A stretch of 34,317 nt of DNA from contig JAFGDW010000053.1 of the NCBI GenBank assembly GCA_016931935.1, forward strand, positions 1 to 34,317, in the 5' to 3' direction. Shown one piece after another: positions 15,797 to 24,340 of the stretch; within the stretch, counting starts at the first letter, position 1; every line of letters begins with the position of its first letter. Under the pieces are notes generated by a model. The model saw only the letters and a list, made by a program, of their open reading frames with translations, was not told the DNA's origin and searched no databases. Position numbers and translations under genes: made by a program. The DNA comes from Candidatus Zhuqueibacterota bacterium (lineage in GTDB: Bacteria > Zhuqueibacterota > Zhuqueibacteria > Thermofontimicrobiales > Thiofontviventaceae).

Positions 15797-17134
15797 ATGC
15801 CCGATTTTCGTTTTGATGGAACAACAATGAATGGCCGGCCAGTAGTTGGAACAATCACTGCTGATAATTTAAGTGCGGCAAAAAAGAAAATTAATCAACT
15901 TGCGGAGAAAAAGAAAGTCAAAATTACGCAGGTTTTGAAGCGTCGGACATTCATGTACAAAGTAAAAAAAGAGGGAGAAAAACCAGTCTCCGGCGAACAG
16001 AAGGCATTTACAAAGGAAGAAGTTCGACAGGCGTTAGTACGGTTAGGGTTTGAAGTACTTACAATTCAACCGAAAGTGTTGGATTTTAAATTAAAACCGC
16101 CAATGACCGATGTCGTTACGTTCGTTCGGGTGAGCTCTGACCTTATCCGTGAAAAATTACCCTATGCAGAAGTGTTGCAACTTTTAATTCAGGATATTCA
16201 AAATCCTACCCTGCGTGATGCACTTAAAGAGATTAATAATGATCTCCGTCAGGGAAGGGATAGTGAGGAGGCTTTTGTCCGCCAGGAAGGTGTACTCGGA
16301 AAATTTACAGCACGAATGTTAGGATTAGCTTCCAAGAGCGGTAATATGGCAGATATGTATGAAAGCACAGCCAAGTTTTTGGAACGGAACGCGGAATTCA
16401 AGAAAAATTTGAAAAGTGCGCTTATTATGCCGTTATTTACGTTGCTTATCTTGTTTGGAGCGGTCGGATTTTATGTGGCCTATATTTTCCCGGAAACTGC
16501 GAAATTGTTTGTCAAACTCGGAACAGAATTGCCGCCGATGACAACAGCAACATTAAAGCTTAGTGATTTTCTTATCAATAATATCGTTACAATTTTACTC
16601 ATATCATTTGGCAGTATTGGTGGTGTTATCTACTTTTTTAGCACGCCAAAAGGAAAATTTCTGTTAGATAAGTATATGATAAAAATACCGGTAATGGGAA
16701 CGTTAATTCACAAAACGACGATAGAAATTTTTTGTCGCGTTTTTTACGCGTTATATAGTGGCTCGGGTGAAAATGTGGATGCATTGCGTCTTGCGGCTGA
16801 AGCGTGTGGAAATTCGTACATGGAACACAGAATAAAAACCATCTCCATTCCCGAAATGCTTAGTAAAGGTCGAGGTTTGGTGGAAGCGTTGGAAGCAAGT
16901 GGTGTTTTCACGAAAACAGCGCTATCACGATTTCATTCCGGGGCCGAAACCGGAACCGTCCGTAAGTCGGCAGAACAGATTGCAAATTATTATGAGAAGG
17001 AAACAGTATACAAATTGAAAAACGCCGTGGATTTTGTACAGGTTATTATTGCGATGATAATTATGATGGTTATGACTGCACTCACGCTGGTTTCGTCTGA
17101 AACAGCAATGATAAGTCCGAAGTCGGCGATGTAA
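15797..17134 (+). CDS. pilC: PilC/GspF-family inner membrane platform protein
   Basis: This 445-residue protein is the inner membrane platform that couples assembly ATPases to pilin insertion. The N-terminal ~100 residues contain the Y/F-x-A/D-G...G-x-I-x-A module (FRFDGTTMNGRPVVGTITAD) seen before GspF domains, followed by two T2SF domains. Hydrophobic segments lie near 209-231, 260-282 and 414-435. Family signatures include SDLIREKLPYAEVLQLL and a RFHSGAETG stretch that matches the conserved xxGExTG motif only loosely. I prefer ATG 15797, with GGTGA at 5 bases. A GTG at 15788 overlaps the stop of the preceding mini-ORF and would add three residues. The ATPase gene follows after 165 bases that hold no evident feature. 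Confidence 0.92.
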   Translation: MPDFRFDGTTMNGRPVVGTITADNLSAAKKKINQLAEKKKVKITQVLKRRTFMYKVKKEGEKPVSGEQKAFTKEEVRQALVRLGFEVLTIQPKVLDFKLKPPMTDVVTFVRVSSDLIREKLPYAEVLQLLIQDIQNPTLRDALKEINNDLRQGRDSEEAFVRQEGVLGKFTARMLGLASKSGNMADMYESTAKFLERNAEFKKNLKSALIMPLFTLLILFGAVGFYVAYIFPETAKLFVKLGTELPPMTTATLKLSDFLINNIVTILLISFGSIGGVIYFFSTPKGKFLLDKYMIKIPVMGTLIHKTTIEIFCRVFYALYSGSGENVDALRLAAEACGNSYMEHRIKTISIPEMLSKGRGLVEALEASGVFTKTALSRFHSGAETGTVRKSAEQIANYYEKETVYKLKNAVDFVQVIIAMIIMMVMTALTLVSSETAMISPKSAM

Positions 17135-17299
17135 ATGTCATGTGATTTGAGACTATTAAATGTGGATTTAAGAATGGGAATATAGAATTGAGATTGATGA
17201 AATGAAAGCTGCAAGTTAGATAATTTGAAATTTTACGTTTTCAACTTTTATTTCAAGATTCTTACGCTATAGCGCCCAATATGAACGGGGATAGATGCA

Positions 17300-19069
17300 A
17301 TGTCAGTGGATTTTGATAAAATAGGCAATACGTTACTCGAAAAACAACTTGTTGATAGAGAGACGTTGATAAAAGCGGCGAAAGTCAAAGAGTTTGAAAA
17401 GAAGCGCAGCCTTGCGCAAATATTGGTTGATGACTATGCCATTGAACACGATACGGTTTTTAGTGAAGTTGCCAGTTTGTATGGCTTCCGAAAAATTTCA
17501 TTGGCCAAGGAAAATATAAACAAGGGGCGAATTGAATTTATTCGGAAGATGTTCGAACCCTTACCTGAACCGCTACGCGAACAGATGCGTGAAGAGAAAA
17601 TTCTTGTGTTACGTTATGATCCCAATCGCCCGTATAAAATTATCATCATCGCTGCCGATCCGACGAATCGGAAAATTCCCATGATCGCCCGGGTAATCGG
17701 CGCCAAACGCTATGAAGTTTGTTATGTGCGGCTGGATGAAATGCAATACTTGCTCGATCTTGTATTTCCTCCTCAAAATGAGTTTCTGGCCAATCTTGAA
17801 GATCAGGAAATTGAGATTGAAGAGAACGAATCTGAAGAAGATAATTTTGATGAAGCCGCAATCGAAGCAGAAATTAACAAGTCGATGCTTGTAAATCTTG
17901 TGGAGGGAATGCTGATTGAGGCGGTTCGTCGCGGTGTAAGTGATATTCACATTATTCCCAAAAATGCCCGAACAACGGAAATCCATTTCCGGGTGGATGG
18001 CAAACTTCAGCTCTGGCACGTTCAGGAGGGTGTTCGGCCTGAAGCCATGGCGGCAGTTGCAAAGGATAGATCAAAAAATATCGACCGATTTGAGCGTGAA
18101 GTCGCTCAGGATGGTTTTATCCAACGTAAAGTGGATGGGCACATGATCCGTTACCGCGTGTCGGTATTGCCGATTGTTGCCAGTGAATTTCAGTTTAAAC
18201 TGGAAAGTATCGTTATCCGGGTGCTCGACGATCGCAAGGTCATCGCCGATCTCGACAAGTTGGGATTTCAGGGCAAAGCAAAGGAATATTTTATCAAAGC
18301 GATTTCCAAACCGCAGGGGATGATTATTGTAACCGGCCCGACCGGAAGCGGAAAATCAACGACATTAATGGCGGCGCTAAATTACATCATCAAGCCGGAA
18401 ATAAATATTCTAACAGTCGAAGATCCGGTTGAATATATTATCAAAGGTGCGCGACAAATAAAAATTAGTGAGAAAAACGACTTCGAACGCGCCTTGCGGG
18501 CAATTTTGCGGCACGATCCGGATGTGGTAATGGTTGGTGAAATTCGTGATAAAATCACTGCCGAGACTGGTATTAAAATGGCTAATACCGGGCATTTAAC
18601 GTTTTCCACGCTTCATACAAATGATGCCCCTAGCGCAATTTCCCGATTATATAAAATGGGCCTTGAGCCATTTTTGATTGCCTATGCAATTAATATTATT
18701 ATCGCCCAACGATTGATTCGCAAGGTGTGTGATAATTGTAAACGACCGATAGAAGATTTGGATCCGGTCGTGCCCAAAAGCCTCGGTTTTACGGATGAAG
18801 AAATAAAAAACACAATATTTTATGAACCTGTGGGCTGTGATAAATGCAATAAAGGTTACAAAGGGCGTGTGGCAATTCATGAGGCGCTCTTTTTTTCCAA
18901 AGAAATACGGCGGATTATTTTCAAATCAGGCAATGAAATTGATGAAGAAAAAATCCGCGAAGCAGCGATCGCTGATGGCATGTTTACTCTTCGTGCATCG
19001 GGACGGGTGCGGGTAATGGCTGGGACGACGACACTGGAGGAAGTTGCCTATGCTACATCGGAGGATTAA
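17300..19069 (+). CDS. pilB: PilB/GspE-type pilus assembly ATPase
   Basis: This 589-residue hexameric motor should power extension of the pilus from the cytoplasmic side of PilC. It has an N-terminal MshEN-like domain (about 3-75). Its two motifs are degenerate (KIGNTLLEKQLVD lacks the usual RLG and Gly), so c-di-GMP binding is doubtful. An acidic linker precedes the catalytic core: Walker A GPTGSGKST (346-354), Asp box LTVEDPVEYI, Walker B DPDVVMVGEIRD and His box STLHTNDA. The four zinc cysteines typical of extension ATPases are present as VCDNC and GCDKC, which separates it from PilT. The ATG has GGGGA 8 bases upstream. The first minor pilin gene starts two bases after its stop. Confidence 0.95.
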   Translation: MSVDFDKIGNTLLEKQLVDRETLIKAAKVKEFEKKRSLAQILVDDYAIEHDTVFSEVASLYGFRKISLAKENINKGRIEFIRKMFEPLPEPLREQMREEKILVLRYDPNRPYKIIIIAADPTNRKIPMIARVIGAKRYEVCYVRLDEMQYLLDLVFPPQNEFLANLEDQEIEIEENESEEDNFDEAAIEAEINKSMLVNLVEGMLIEAVRRGVSDIHIIPKNARTTEIHFRVDGKLQLWHVQEGVRPEAMAAVAKDRSKNIDRFEREVAQDGFIQRKVDGHMIRYRVSVLPIVASEFQFKLESIVIRVLDDRKVIADLDKLGFQGKAKEYFIKAISKPQGMIIVTGPTGSGKSTTLMAALNYIIKPEINILTVEDPVEYIIKGARQIKISEKNDFERALRAILRHDPDVVMVGEIRDKITAETGIKMANTGHLTFSTLHTNDAPSAISRLYKMGLEPFLIAYAINIIIAQRLIRKVCDNCKRPIEDLDPVVPKSLGFTDEEIKNTIFYEPVGCDKCNKGYKGRVAIHEALFFSKEIRRIIFKSGNEIDEEKIREAAIADGMFTLRASGRVRVMAGTTTLEEVAYATSED

Positions 19070-19071
19070 TT

Positions 19072-19572
19072 ATGAATACCGGGCAGACTATTCTTGCGGT
19101 AGGTGCCATCTTTCTTATGTCGTTTACGATTATCAATGTCCATAGAGCACTTACCGTAAACGAAGGTGTACTTCATCAAACCCGATTTGGATTGGAAGCA
19201 GTTTCCCTCGTCACTTCCATTATCGAAGAAGCGTCACAACTGCCATTTGATGAAGTCAGTTGGGATTCCACAACACTATCCAAAGATGTCGACGATCTTA
19301 CCAGACACTGGCTATTAGGCCCGGAATCCGGTGAGACAGATTATGCCACATTTGATGACTTTGATGATTTTAATGGCTATACATTTTCTGATACAACGCT
19401 ACAAAATATTTATAATATTTCATGTGACGTTTTTTATATCTCGCCCGATCACCCAAATTTAAAAGAACATAACCGTACATTATATAAACGAATCACCGTG
19501 ACCGTAACCAGTCCGTCAACCGCGGACACATTGAGTATGAGTTACATTCATGGCTATTGGTATTTTAATTAA
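19072..19572 (+). CDS. PilV-like minor pilin, cassette 1
   Basis: This 166-residue protein opens with MNTGQTILAVGAIFLMSFTI, a near leaderless pilin-like helix with a Gly-Gln junction, then an amphipathic helix (FGLEAVSLVTSIIEEA). That helix resembles PilV/GspI-type minor pilins, in which a similar segment starts the globular domain. Its paralogue at 21747 shares the Gly-Gln start, a DDFDDF-x-GYT motif and an aromatic terminus (GYWYFN here, SYWFYN there). It lies two bases after the PilB stop, so it is translationally coupled. Minor pilins of this type prime assembly or sit at the pilus tip. The identity as a minor pilin is inferred from position, architecture and gene order, since sequence motifs are few. 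Confidence 0.68.
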   Translation: MNTGQTILAVGAIFLMSFTIINVHRALTVNEGVLHQTRFGLEAVSLVTSIIEEASQLPFDEVSWDSTTLSKDVDDLTRHWLLGPESGETDYATFDDFDDFNGYTFSDTTLQNIYNISCDVFYISPDHPNLKEHNRTLYKRITVTVTSPSTADTLSMSYIHGYWYFN

Positions 19573-19655
19573 TAAAGTTCATTGTTTGGCGCTGTTTTTA
19601 GGTACCCTGACATAACGCGCGAGCGCCTGACTTCAAATAACCTTAAAGGTGCCTT

Positions 19656-20258
19656 ATGAATACGATTCTCGATATCATTGGCGCAACGATGGTGGGCGGT
19701 ATGTTAATGTTAATTGGCTTGCACTTGCTCGACACATCGACTCAACATTTTTATAATAATGGGGATGATCTTATTGTTCAGCAGAACCTTACCGGGATGA
19801 CACATACTCTGGAATGGGATTTGAAGAAAATGGGCTACGGAATTCCGGAATGGGACTCCGTGGTACTTACTGCCGATTCTGCAGATTTAATATTTCGTAG
19901 TGATATTGATCGTGATAATACGATTGATACGGTTCATTATTATGTTGGTCCACTTTCGGATATGGCGCACACACAAAACCCGGACGATCGTTATTTATAC
20001 CGGAAGGTAAATGGATTGCCGGCGAATGGATTTAAAGTTGGCGTTGTCACAACGTTTCGGTTCGATTATTTAAATCAGGATGGGAATGAACTTGATATGG
20101 GCATTCCTGCGAATCTGACGGCAGTAAAAATGGTGCGAATCACGCTAAAAGTCGAGAATACCGCTGTATATGGAAATGAAGTGAATCCGGATAAAAGCAA
20201 ATATCAATCTGCATTCTGGCAACAGACACGTCTTGTTTCCCGAAATTTAAGGAGGTAA
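19656..20258 (+). CDS. PilW-like minor pilin, cassette 1
   Basis: This 200-residue protein has an N-terminal hydrophobic helix (MNTILDIIGATMVGGMLMLI) and then LIVQQNLTGMTHTLEWDLKKMGYGI. The latter matches the PilW/GspJ-type region in which a helix is followed by a conserved Arg/Lys-x-x-G-Y/F-G. The C-terminus is SAFWQQTRLVSRNLRR, nearly identical to the paralogue at 22298. AAAGGTG sits upstream of the ATG. The codons for its last residues carry AGGAGG, the ribosome site for the next gene two bases downstream. An 83-base gap separates it from the PilV-like gene and holds a short GGCGCT/AGCGCC inverted repeat. No obvious leader cleavage junction is seen. Confidence 0.68.
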   Translation: MNTILDIIGATMVGGMLMLIGLHLLDTSTQHFYNNGDDLIVQQNLTGMTHTLEWDLKKMGYGIPEWDSVVLTADSADLIFRSDIDRDNTIDTVHYYVGPLSDMAHTQNPDDRYLYRKVNGLPANGFKVGVVTTFRFDYLNQDGNELDMGIPANLTAVKMVRITLKVENTAVYGNEVNPDKSKYQSAFWQQTRLVSRNLRR

Positions 20259-20260
20259 TT

Positions 20261-21463
20261 ATGGGAGGGCAGGCATCTCTTATCATGGTAATGGGATTTG
20301 CATATTTATTTTCCATATACCAGCTAAAAACCGGGAATGTGACTACTAACGCAGTAGAGAATTATGTTGAATATTATTCCCGAACTGTCTCGCATGAAAT
20401 AGCCATGAGCGGGATGAATATCGCTGCGGCAAAAGTCTACGAAGATTCCAGCTATAGTACGAATCTTTCAGTGGATTATCAGGGCGGTAATTTGACGGTT
20501 GTATTTGGAACGGCAGGTGATACATTAGAAGTAAAATCGATCGGTACCTATAACGGACATAGTGATACAGTTATCGCCTACTTTGGATTTACTTCTACCG
20601 GAGGCAATATGTACCTGGAATTCACCATGTTTACTGCGATGGAAAACGGCTGTGCCTGGATTCCGGGAGATCAAGTGTGGGGACCAGTGCATACCAACGG
20701 CATAATTAATCATCAGAATAAAAACACTATTATTTTTAATGATAAAGTGACTGCCGGAAAAGGTATTGCTTCGCCCCCGAAATCGGCTAAAACGCAATTT
20801 CTAGGTGGATATGAAGTTGGCGTATTTTTACCTGAGATTACCAGTATGGGGACAATTAAAACAGACGCCACATCAGGTGGATATAATTTCCCGACGCCGA
20901 GCGACACGCTGAAATTGCAATTTGAATCAAACGGGAATGTTGTTGTTTACCGGAATTCGGCGGCACTGTATCCCGATCCCGGAGTTGCATTGACAACCCT
21001 CGCGCCAAACGGAGTTATTTATTCTGATGGGCCCGTTGAAATTTTAGGAGGTGTAGTTAATACTAACGCTGCGGGGGTAACAGTTGGAACGGCTACCGAT
21101 ATAATTCTGAGAGATGAATTTGTCTATGCCGATGATCCTGAATCAAACCCGGCATCGGATGACTTTCTGGGTGTGGTTGCTAACAACAATATGATTTTTG
21201 ATAATACCACAAAGATCGATTGGAAAATTCAAAGCGCGCTTATGGCGATAAATGGTTCGATGGTGGCTGTTGATATGAACAAAGGTGGTACGTTTAATTA
21301 CTATGGTAGTATTTACCAGAGTAGCCGCGGCACCGCGAAAATGTTCCATAGTTTCAATAAACTTTATAAACATGATGAACGATTTAACGGCCGTACTCTG
21401 CCGTCGTTTCCGGGGCCTGGTACCGGTAATCCGAAACCAAGATTATTAAGTTGGTGGGAATAG
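20261..21463 (+). CDS. PilX-like minor pilin with DUF4900-like domain, cassette 1
   Basis: This 400-residue protein begins MGGQASLIMVMGFAYLFSIY, a pilin-like helix with a two- or three-residue leader. It continues through a PilX-type segment (YYSRTVSHEIAMSGMNIAA) into a large beta-rich domain. That domain shows VWGPVHTNGIIN, a GVIYSDGPVEILG strand series and DDFLGVVANNNMI, a pattern I associate with DUF4900/PilX N-terminal family proteins. It ends LLSWWE. The size is far above that of ordinary PilX (~200 residues), so it could carry an adhesive or tip domain. Its start is directly coupled to the upstream gene by an AGGAGG. The paralogue is at 22970. Confidence 0.72.
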   Translation: MGGQASLIMVMGFAYLFSIYQLKTGNVTTNAVENYVEYYSRTVSHEIAMSGMNIAAAKVYEDSSYSTNLSVDYQGGNLTVVFGTAGDTLEVKSIGTYNGHSDTVIAYFGFTSTGGNMYLEFTMFTAMENGCAWIPGDQVWGPVHTNGIINHQNKNTIIFNDKVTAGKGIASPPKSAKTQFLGGYEVGVFLPEITSMGTIKTDATSGGYNFPTPSDTLKLQFESNGNVVVYRNSAALYPDPGVALTTLAPNGVIYSDGPVEILGGVVNTNAAGVTVGTATDIILRDEFVYADDPESNPASDDFLGVVANNNMIFDNTTKIDWKIQSALMAINGSMVAVDMNKGGTFNYYGSIYQSSRGTAKMFHSFNKLYKHDERFNGRTLPSFPGPGTGNPKPRLLSWWE

Positions 21464-21499
21464 ATTTTAACTTTCAAAGAAAGTAACTATTCAGTCACC

Positions 21500-21668
21500 T
21501 GTCATTCCGGTTCCCGCTTCTTTTCAGCGGGATACCGGAATCTCCTTCATCCAAACATAGTTATTACGAGATTCCGGCCCACAGGACTTCCCTGAGAAGC
21601 GGGTCGCATTCCTTCCGCAAAAAACGCGGAATCCAGTCGCAGATGCGCCTTGGCGTGCCGGAATGACA
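21500..21668. repeat. 169-bp terminal-inverted-repeat element (MITE/REP-like)
   Basis: The element is bounded by TGTCATTCCGG (21500-21510) and its exact complement CCGGAATGACA (21658-21668). Inside are further stems: CCCGCT/AGCGGG (21513-21518 with 21526-21531), CCGGAATCT/AGATTCCGG (21535-21543 with 21569-21577) and TTCCGC/GCGGAA (21613-21618 with 21626-21631). It has no transposase gene and is richer in G+C than its surroundings. GTCATTCCGG-type dispersed repeats occur in several bacterial genomes, so this is probably one copy of a genome-wide family. It fills most of the gap between the two minor pilin cassettes (21464-21746). Confidence 0.8.
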
Positions 21669-21746
21669 TCACGCGTGAATAGATGCCAAAGAAATTCAAT
21701 AACCATATTAACAATAAAACATAGGATCACCTAAGGAGCTAATAAA

Positions 21747-22283
21747 ATGGGAGGCGGACAGACAATAATTACAATGGCGGCGCTCATTATGATTTCAGTA
21801 GCGATTCTTAATATTAATAAAACACTTACCAATTGTGATATTTCGTTGGCTCAAAATCGCTATCGACTGGAGGCGCTTTCGCTGATGACATCATACATTG
21901 AACAAACAGCACAATATTTTTTTGATGAAGCATCCACCGATACCAGTAGTGAAAAAAAACTTGCCGATTTCACCGCACCCAACAAATTAGGCTTTGATGT
22001 TGGTGATAATAATACACCGGATGATTTTGATGATTTTTGCGGATATACACGCGCTGATACCGGACGAAGCGGCGTTGTTTATAAAGATTCATTTCATGTG
22101 GAGTATGTCAAACTTAATGGCGATCAAATAATTCCATCTTCTATCAGAGAATATCACAAACGGATGTCAATATTTATAACCGATACGTATAATCCACCAT
22201 TATTATACCGGACGGAAAATGGTGAACGAGTGCGTGATACTTTGAAAGTCAATTTCGTACAAAGCTACTGGTTCTATAATTAA
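21747..22283 (+). CDS. PilV-like minor pilin, cassette 2
   Basis: This 178-residue protein starts MGGGQTIITMAALIMISVAIL, with three glycines before Gln and then a hydrophobic helix. It repeats the plan of the 19072 product: a segment YRLEALSLMTSYIEQTAQ in the place of FGLEAVSLVTSIIEEASQ, a DDFDDFCGYT motif, and the ending SYWFYN. AAGGAG lies upstream of the ATG. The middle part differs strongly, so the duplication is old or the copies have specialised. Alternating use as pilus primers or different tip complexes would both fit. The role is inferred from the cassette. Confidence 0.68.
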   Translation: MGGGQTIITMAALIMISVAILNINKTLTNCDISLAQNRYRLEALSLMTSYIEQTAQYFFDEASTDTSSEKKLADFTAPNKLGFDVGDNNTPDDFDDFCGYTRADTGRSGVVYKDSFHVEYVKLNGDQIIPSSIREYHKRMSIFITDTYNPPLLYRTENGERVRDTLKVNFVQSYWFYN

Positions 22284-22297
22284 ACGGGATATTCCAA

Positions 22298-22957
22298 ATG
22301 AATTCAATGCTTGATATTCTCGCTGGTATGCTCATCGGTGGAATGATTATGATACTCACGCTTACCGTTACGGAACGAGGCAATCGTGAGTTCTTCAATT
22401 ACAATGCAGATGCAATTGTCCAGAGCAATCTGGCGCAAATTGCACATATCACTGAATGGGATTTGCGGAAAATGGGTTATGGAATAAAAGAAGCACAAAC
22501 ACCGACAATATTGCAGGTAGCTGAAGATGATCAATTGAAATACCTGACACATTTGAATGCCAGTACGGATCAGGTCGCTGATACAATTGAATATACAATA
22601 ATCCCCGATGAAGTCATTGACTACGGGGATACGTCCTTGACCATGTACAACATTTACCGCAAAATCACAATTGCTGGTGAAACACCTGATGTGAATATGA
22701 TTGGCAAAATCGGTAACGGAAATGTGTTTCGTTACCTTGATCAAATTGGTAATCCGGCGCCTGTTCAAATGGCTACGCGAATGGTCGAAGTTACGCTGGT
22801 TGCATTTAATCCGCGGGTTGTTCTGAGTCCCGATTTTGTTGCAGCGCGTTTGGATAGTGTGAACGGCGCGAAACAACGAAAAGAAGAATTAACGCGTTTG
22901 CTTCGGCCATCATTTTGGCGACAGACGCGACTAGTATCCAAAAATTTACGGCGTTAA
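22298..22957 (+). CDS. PilW-like minor pilin, cassette 2
   Basis: This 219-residue paralogue of the 19656 product has the N-terminal helix MNSMLDILAGMLIGGMIMIL. Next comes IVQSNLAQIAHITEWDLRKMGYGI, against IVQQNLTGMTHTLEWDLKKMGYGI in cassette 1. It ends PSFWRQTRLVSKNLRR, against SAFWQQTRLVSRNLRR. A charged insert before the end (ARLDSVNGAKQRKEELTR) makes it longer. It begins 14 bases after the PilV-like gene and lies 12 bases before the PilX-like gene, in the same order as cassette 1. Confidence 0.7.
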   Translation: MNSMLDILAGMLIGGMIMILTLTVTERGNREFFNYNADAIVQSNLAQIAHITEWDLRKMGYGIKEAQTPTILQVAEDDQLKYLTHLNASTDQVADTIEYTIIPDEVIDYGDTSLTMYNIYRKITIAGETPDVNMIGKIGNGNVFRYLDQIGNPAPVQMATRMVEVTLVAFNPRVVLSPDFVAARLDSVNGAKQRKEELTRLLRPSFWRQTRLVSKNLRR

Positions 22958-22969
22958 TAGGAGTACATT

Positions 22970-24226
22970 ATGTTTGGAAAAGGAGTTCTTATCATCGTTG
23001 TTGGATTTGTCGCGTCATTTTCCATCTACCAATTAAATTTAAGCCGGTCGGTGATGTCGACAACAGATAATTTCAATTACTACTACACGCGTACGGTAGT
23101 TCATGAACAAGCGTTAACAGCTATGAATTTTGGGGTCAATAAAGTATGGGCAGACAATACGACGAACGCTAATTTTCAAATTGTAGCTAATCAGTGCACA
23201 TCACAAGTACAAATTTACGAAGTTGGGCTTGATACTGTTAGAGTTTGTTCGAATACATGGGGGCATGCATTCGATAATGAATATTATGCCCAACATAACA
23301 AAGCAAAAAAAGTTCAGGATTCAGTTGTCGCGATATTTTCATACAAGCAACCAATCTCCCGTTATTTTTGGTTCACAAACCATGAAGCCGGAGTGTATTG
23401 GATTTCCCAGGATACAGTTTGGGGACCAATTCACACGAATCACATTTTAAATACAAATGGTGATCCCGTATTTTATGGCAAAGTAACGGCATATAAAGGT
23501 ATCGCACCAAATCCCACAGCCAAAGGTTGCAAAGCAAAATTCTATGGCGGCTGGGAAGTCGGTATCAAAAATGAGGTCCCAACGGATATGAGTCCGCTTA
23601 TTAACGCAGCAACAACCGGAAATGGTGGCGCAGCGGTGAATACAAAAAGCTTGTATAACACCGAAACGACATTCGAGTTTCTGTCGAATGGGGATATTAT
23701 TCGCACTGTTGGCGCCGGTGTGGCTGATACCGTTTCATTGACAGATATTGCCCCCACGGGTGTAATTTATAGTAGCAAGGATGTTCATGTTAAAGGGACA
23801 CTTAACGGACAACTCACAATTTATTCTGATGATGATATCTTCATCGATGATAATTTACATTATGCCATTGATCCTAAGGTCGATCCGACGTCCGAAGATA
23901 TTTTAGGCCTTGTTGCAAAAGATAATGTTGTTATCACAAATAATTCAGCCAACAATTCAGATGTTGTTATTCAGGCAAGCATTATGGCCGTAAACGGTTC
24001 TTTTACCGCACAGGATTATAGTGGCCGTCCGGTAGCCGGAGCAATCCATCTCACCGGAAGCGTCATGCAAAACAATCGTGGTCCGGTTGGCACGTTCAGC
24101 AGTTGGTCCGGCTCGATTACGCATGGTTTCAGTAAACGTTATTATTTTGATCCCCGACTGTCTTCTATATCTGCCCCATATTATCCTTATGTCCGCAACC
24201 TTCATTTGGTTTCCTGGTGGGAATAA
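22970..24226 (+). CDS. PilX-like minor pilin with DUF4900-like domain, cassette 2
   Basis: This 418-residue paralogue of the 20261 product starts MFGKGVLIIVVGFVASFSIYQ. Matching blocks run through its length: VWGPIHTNHILN, KVTAYKGIAPNPTAK, FYGGWEVG, GVIYSSKDVHVKGTLNGQL, SEDILGLVAKDNVV and the ending LVSWWE. The repeated short beta-strands suggest a right-handed beta-solenoid-like fold. The copy differs from cassette 1 by several short insertions. AGGAGT lies upstream of the ATG. It is followed by 114 bases with no visible signal before the PilT-like ATPase. Confidence 0.72.
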   Translation: MFGKGVLIIVVGFVASFSIYQLNLSRSVMSTTDNFNYYYTRTVVHEQALTAMNFGVNKVWADNTTNANFQIVANQCTSQVQIYEVGLDTVRVCSNTWGHAFDNEYYAQHNKAKKVQDSVVAIFSYKQPISRYFWFTNHEAGVYWISQDTVWGPIHTNHILNTNGDPVFYGKVTAYKGIAPNPTAKGCKAKFYGGWEVGIKNEVPTDMSPLINAATTGNGGAAVNTKSLYNTETTFEFLSNGDIIRTVGAGVADTVSLTDIAPTGVIYSSKDVHVKGTLNGQLTIYSDDDIFIDDNLHYAIDPKVDPTSEDILGLVAKDNVVITNNSANNSDVVIQASIMAVNGSFTAQDYSGRPVAGAIHLTGSVMQNNRGPVGTFSSWSGSITHGFSKRYYFDPRLSSISAPYYPYVRNLHLVSWWE

Positions 24227-24340
24227 CCATAATTCTTTCATCATAATTGAAGATTGTATAAAATCAGCCGATAAAAAATTGAACCTTGTTTATATTTCAA
24301 ATGAATCGAAAAGACAGGTCAAAAAAATTGAGGTTGATTC

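Noticed and set aside
21524..21730. 68-codon reverse-strand reading frame in the gap between cassettes
   Set aside because: It lies mostly within the inverted-repeat element, has no ribosome site and no protein-like pattern; frames of this kind are common artefacts of such repeats.
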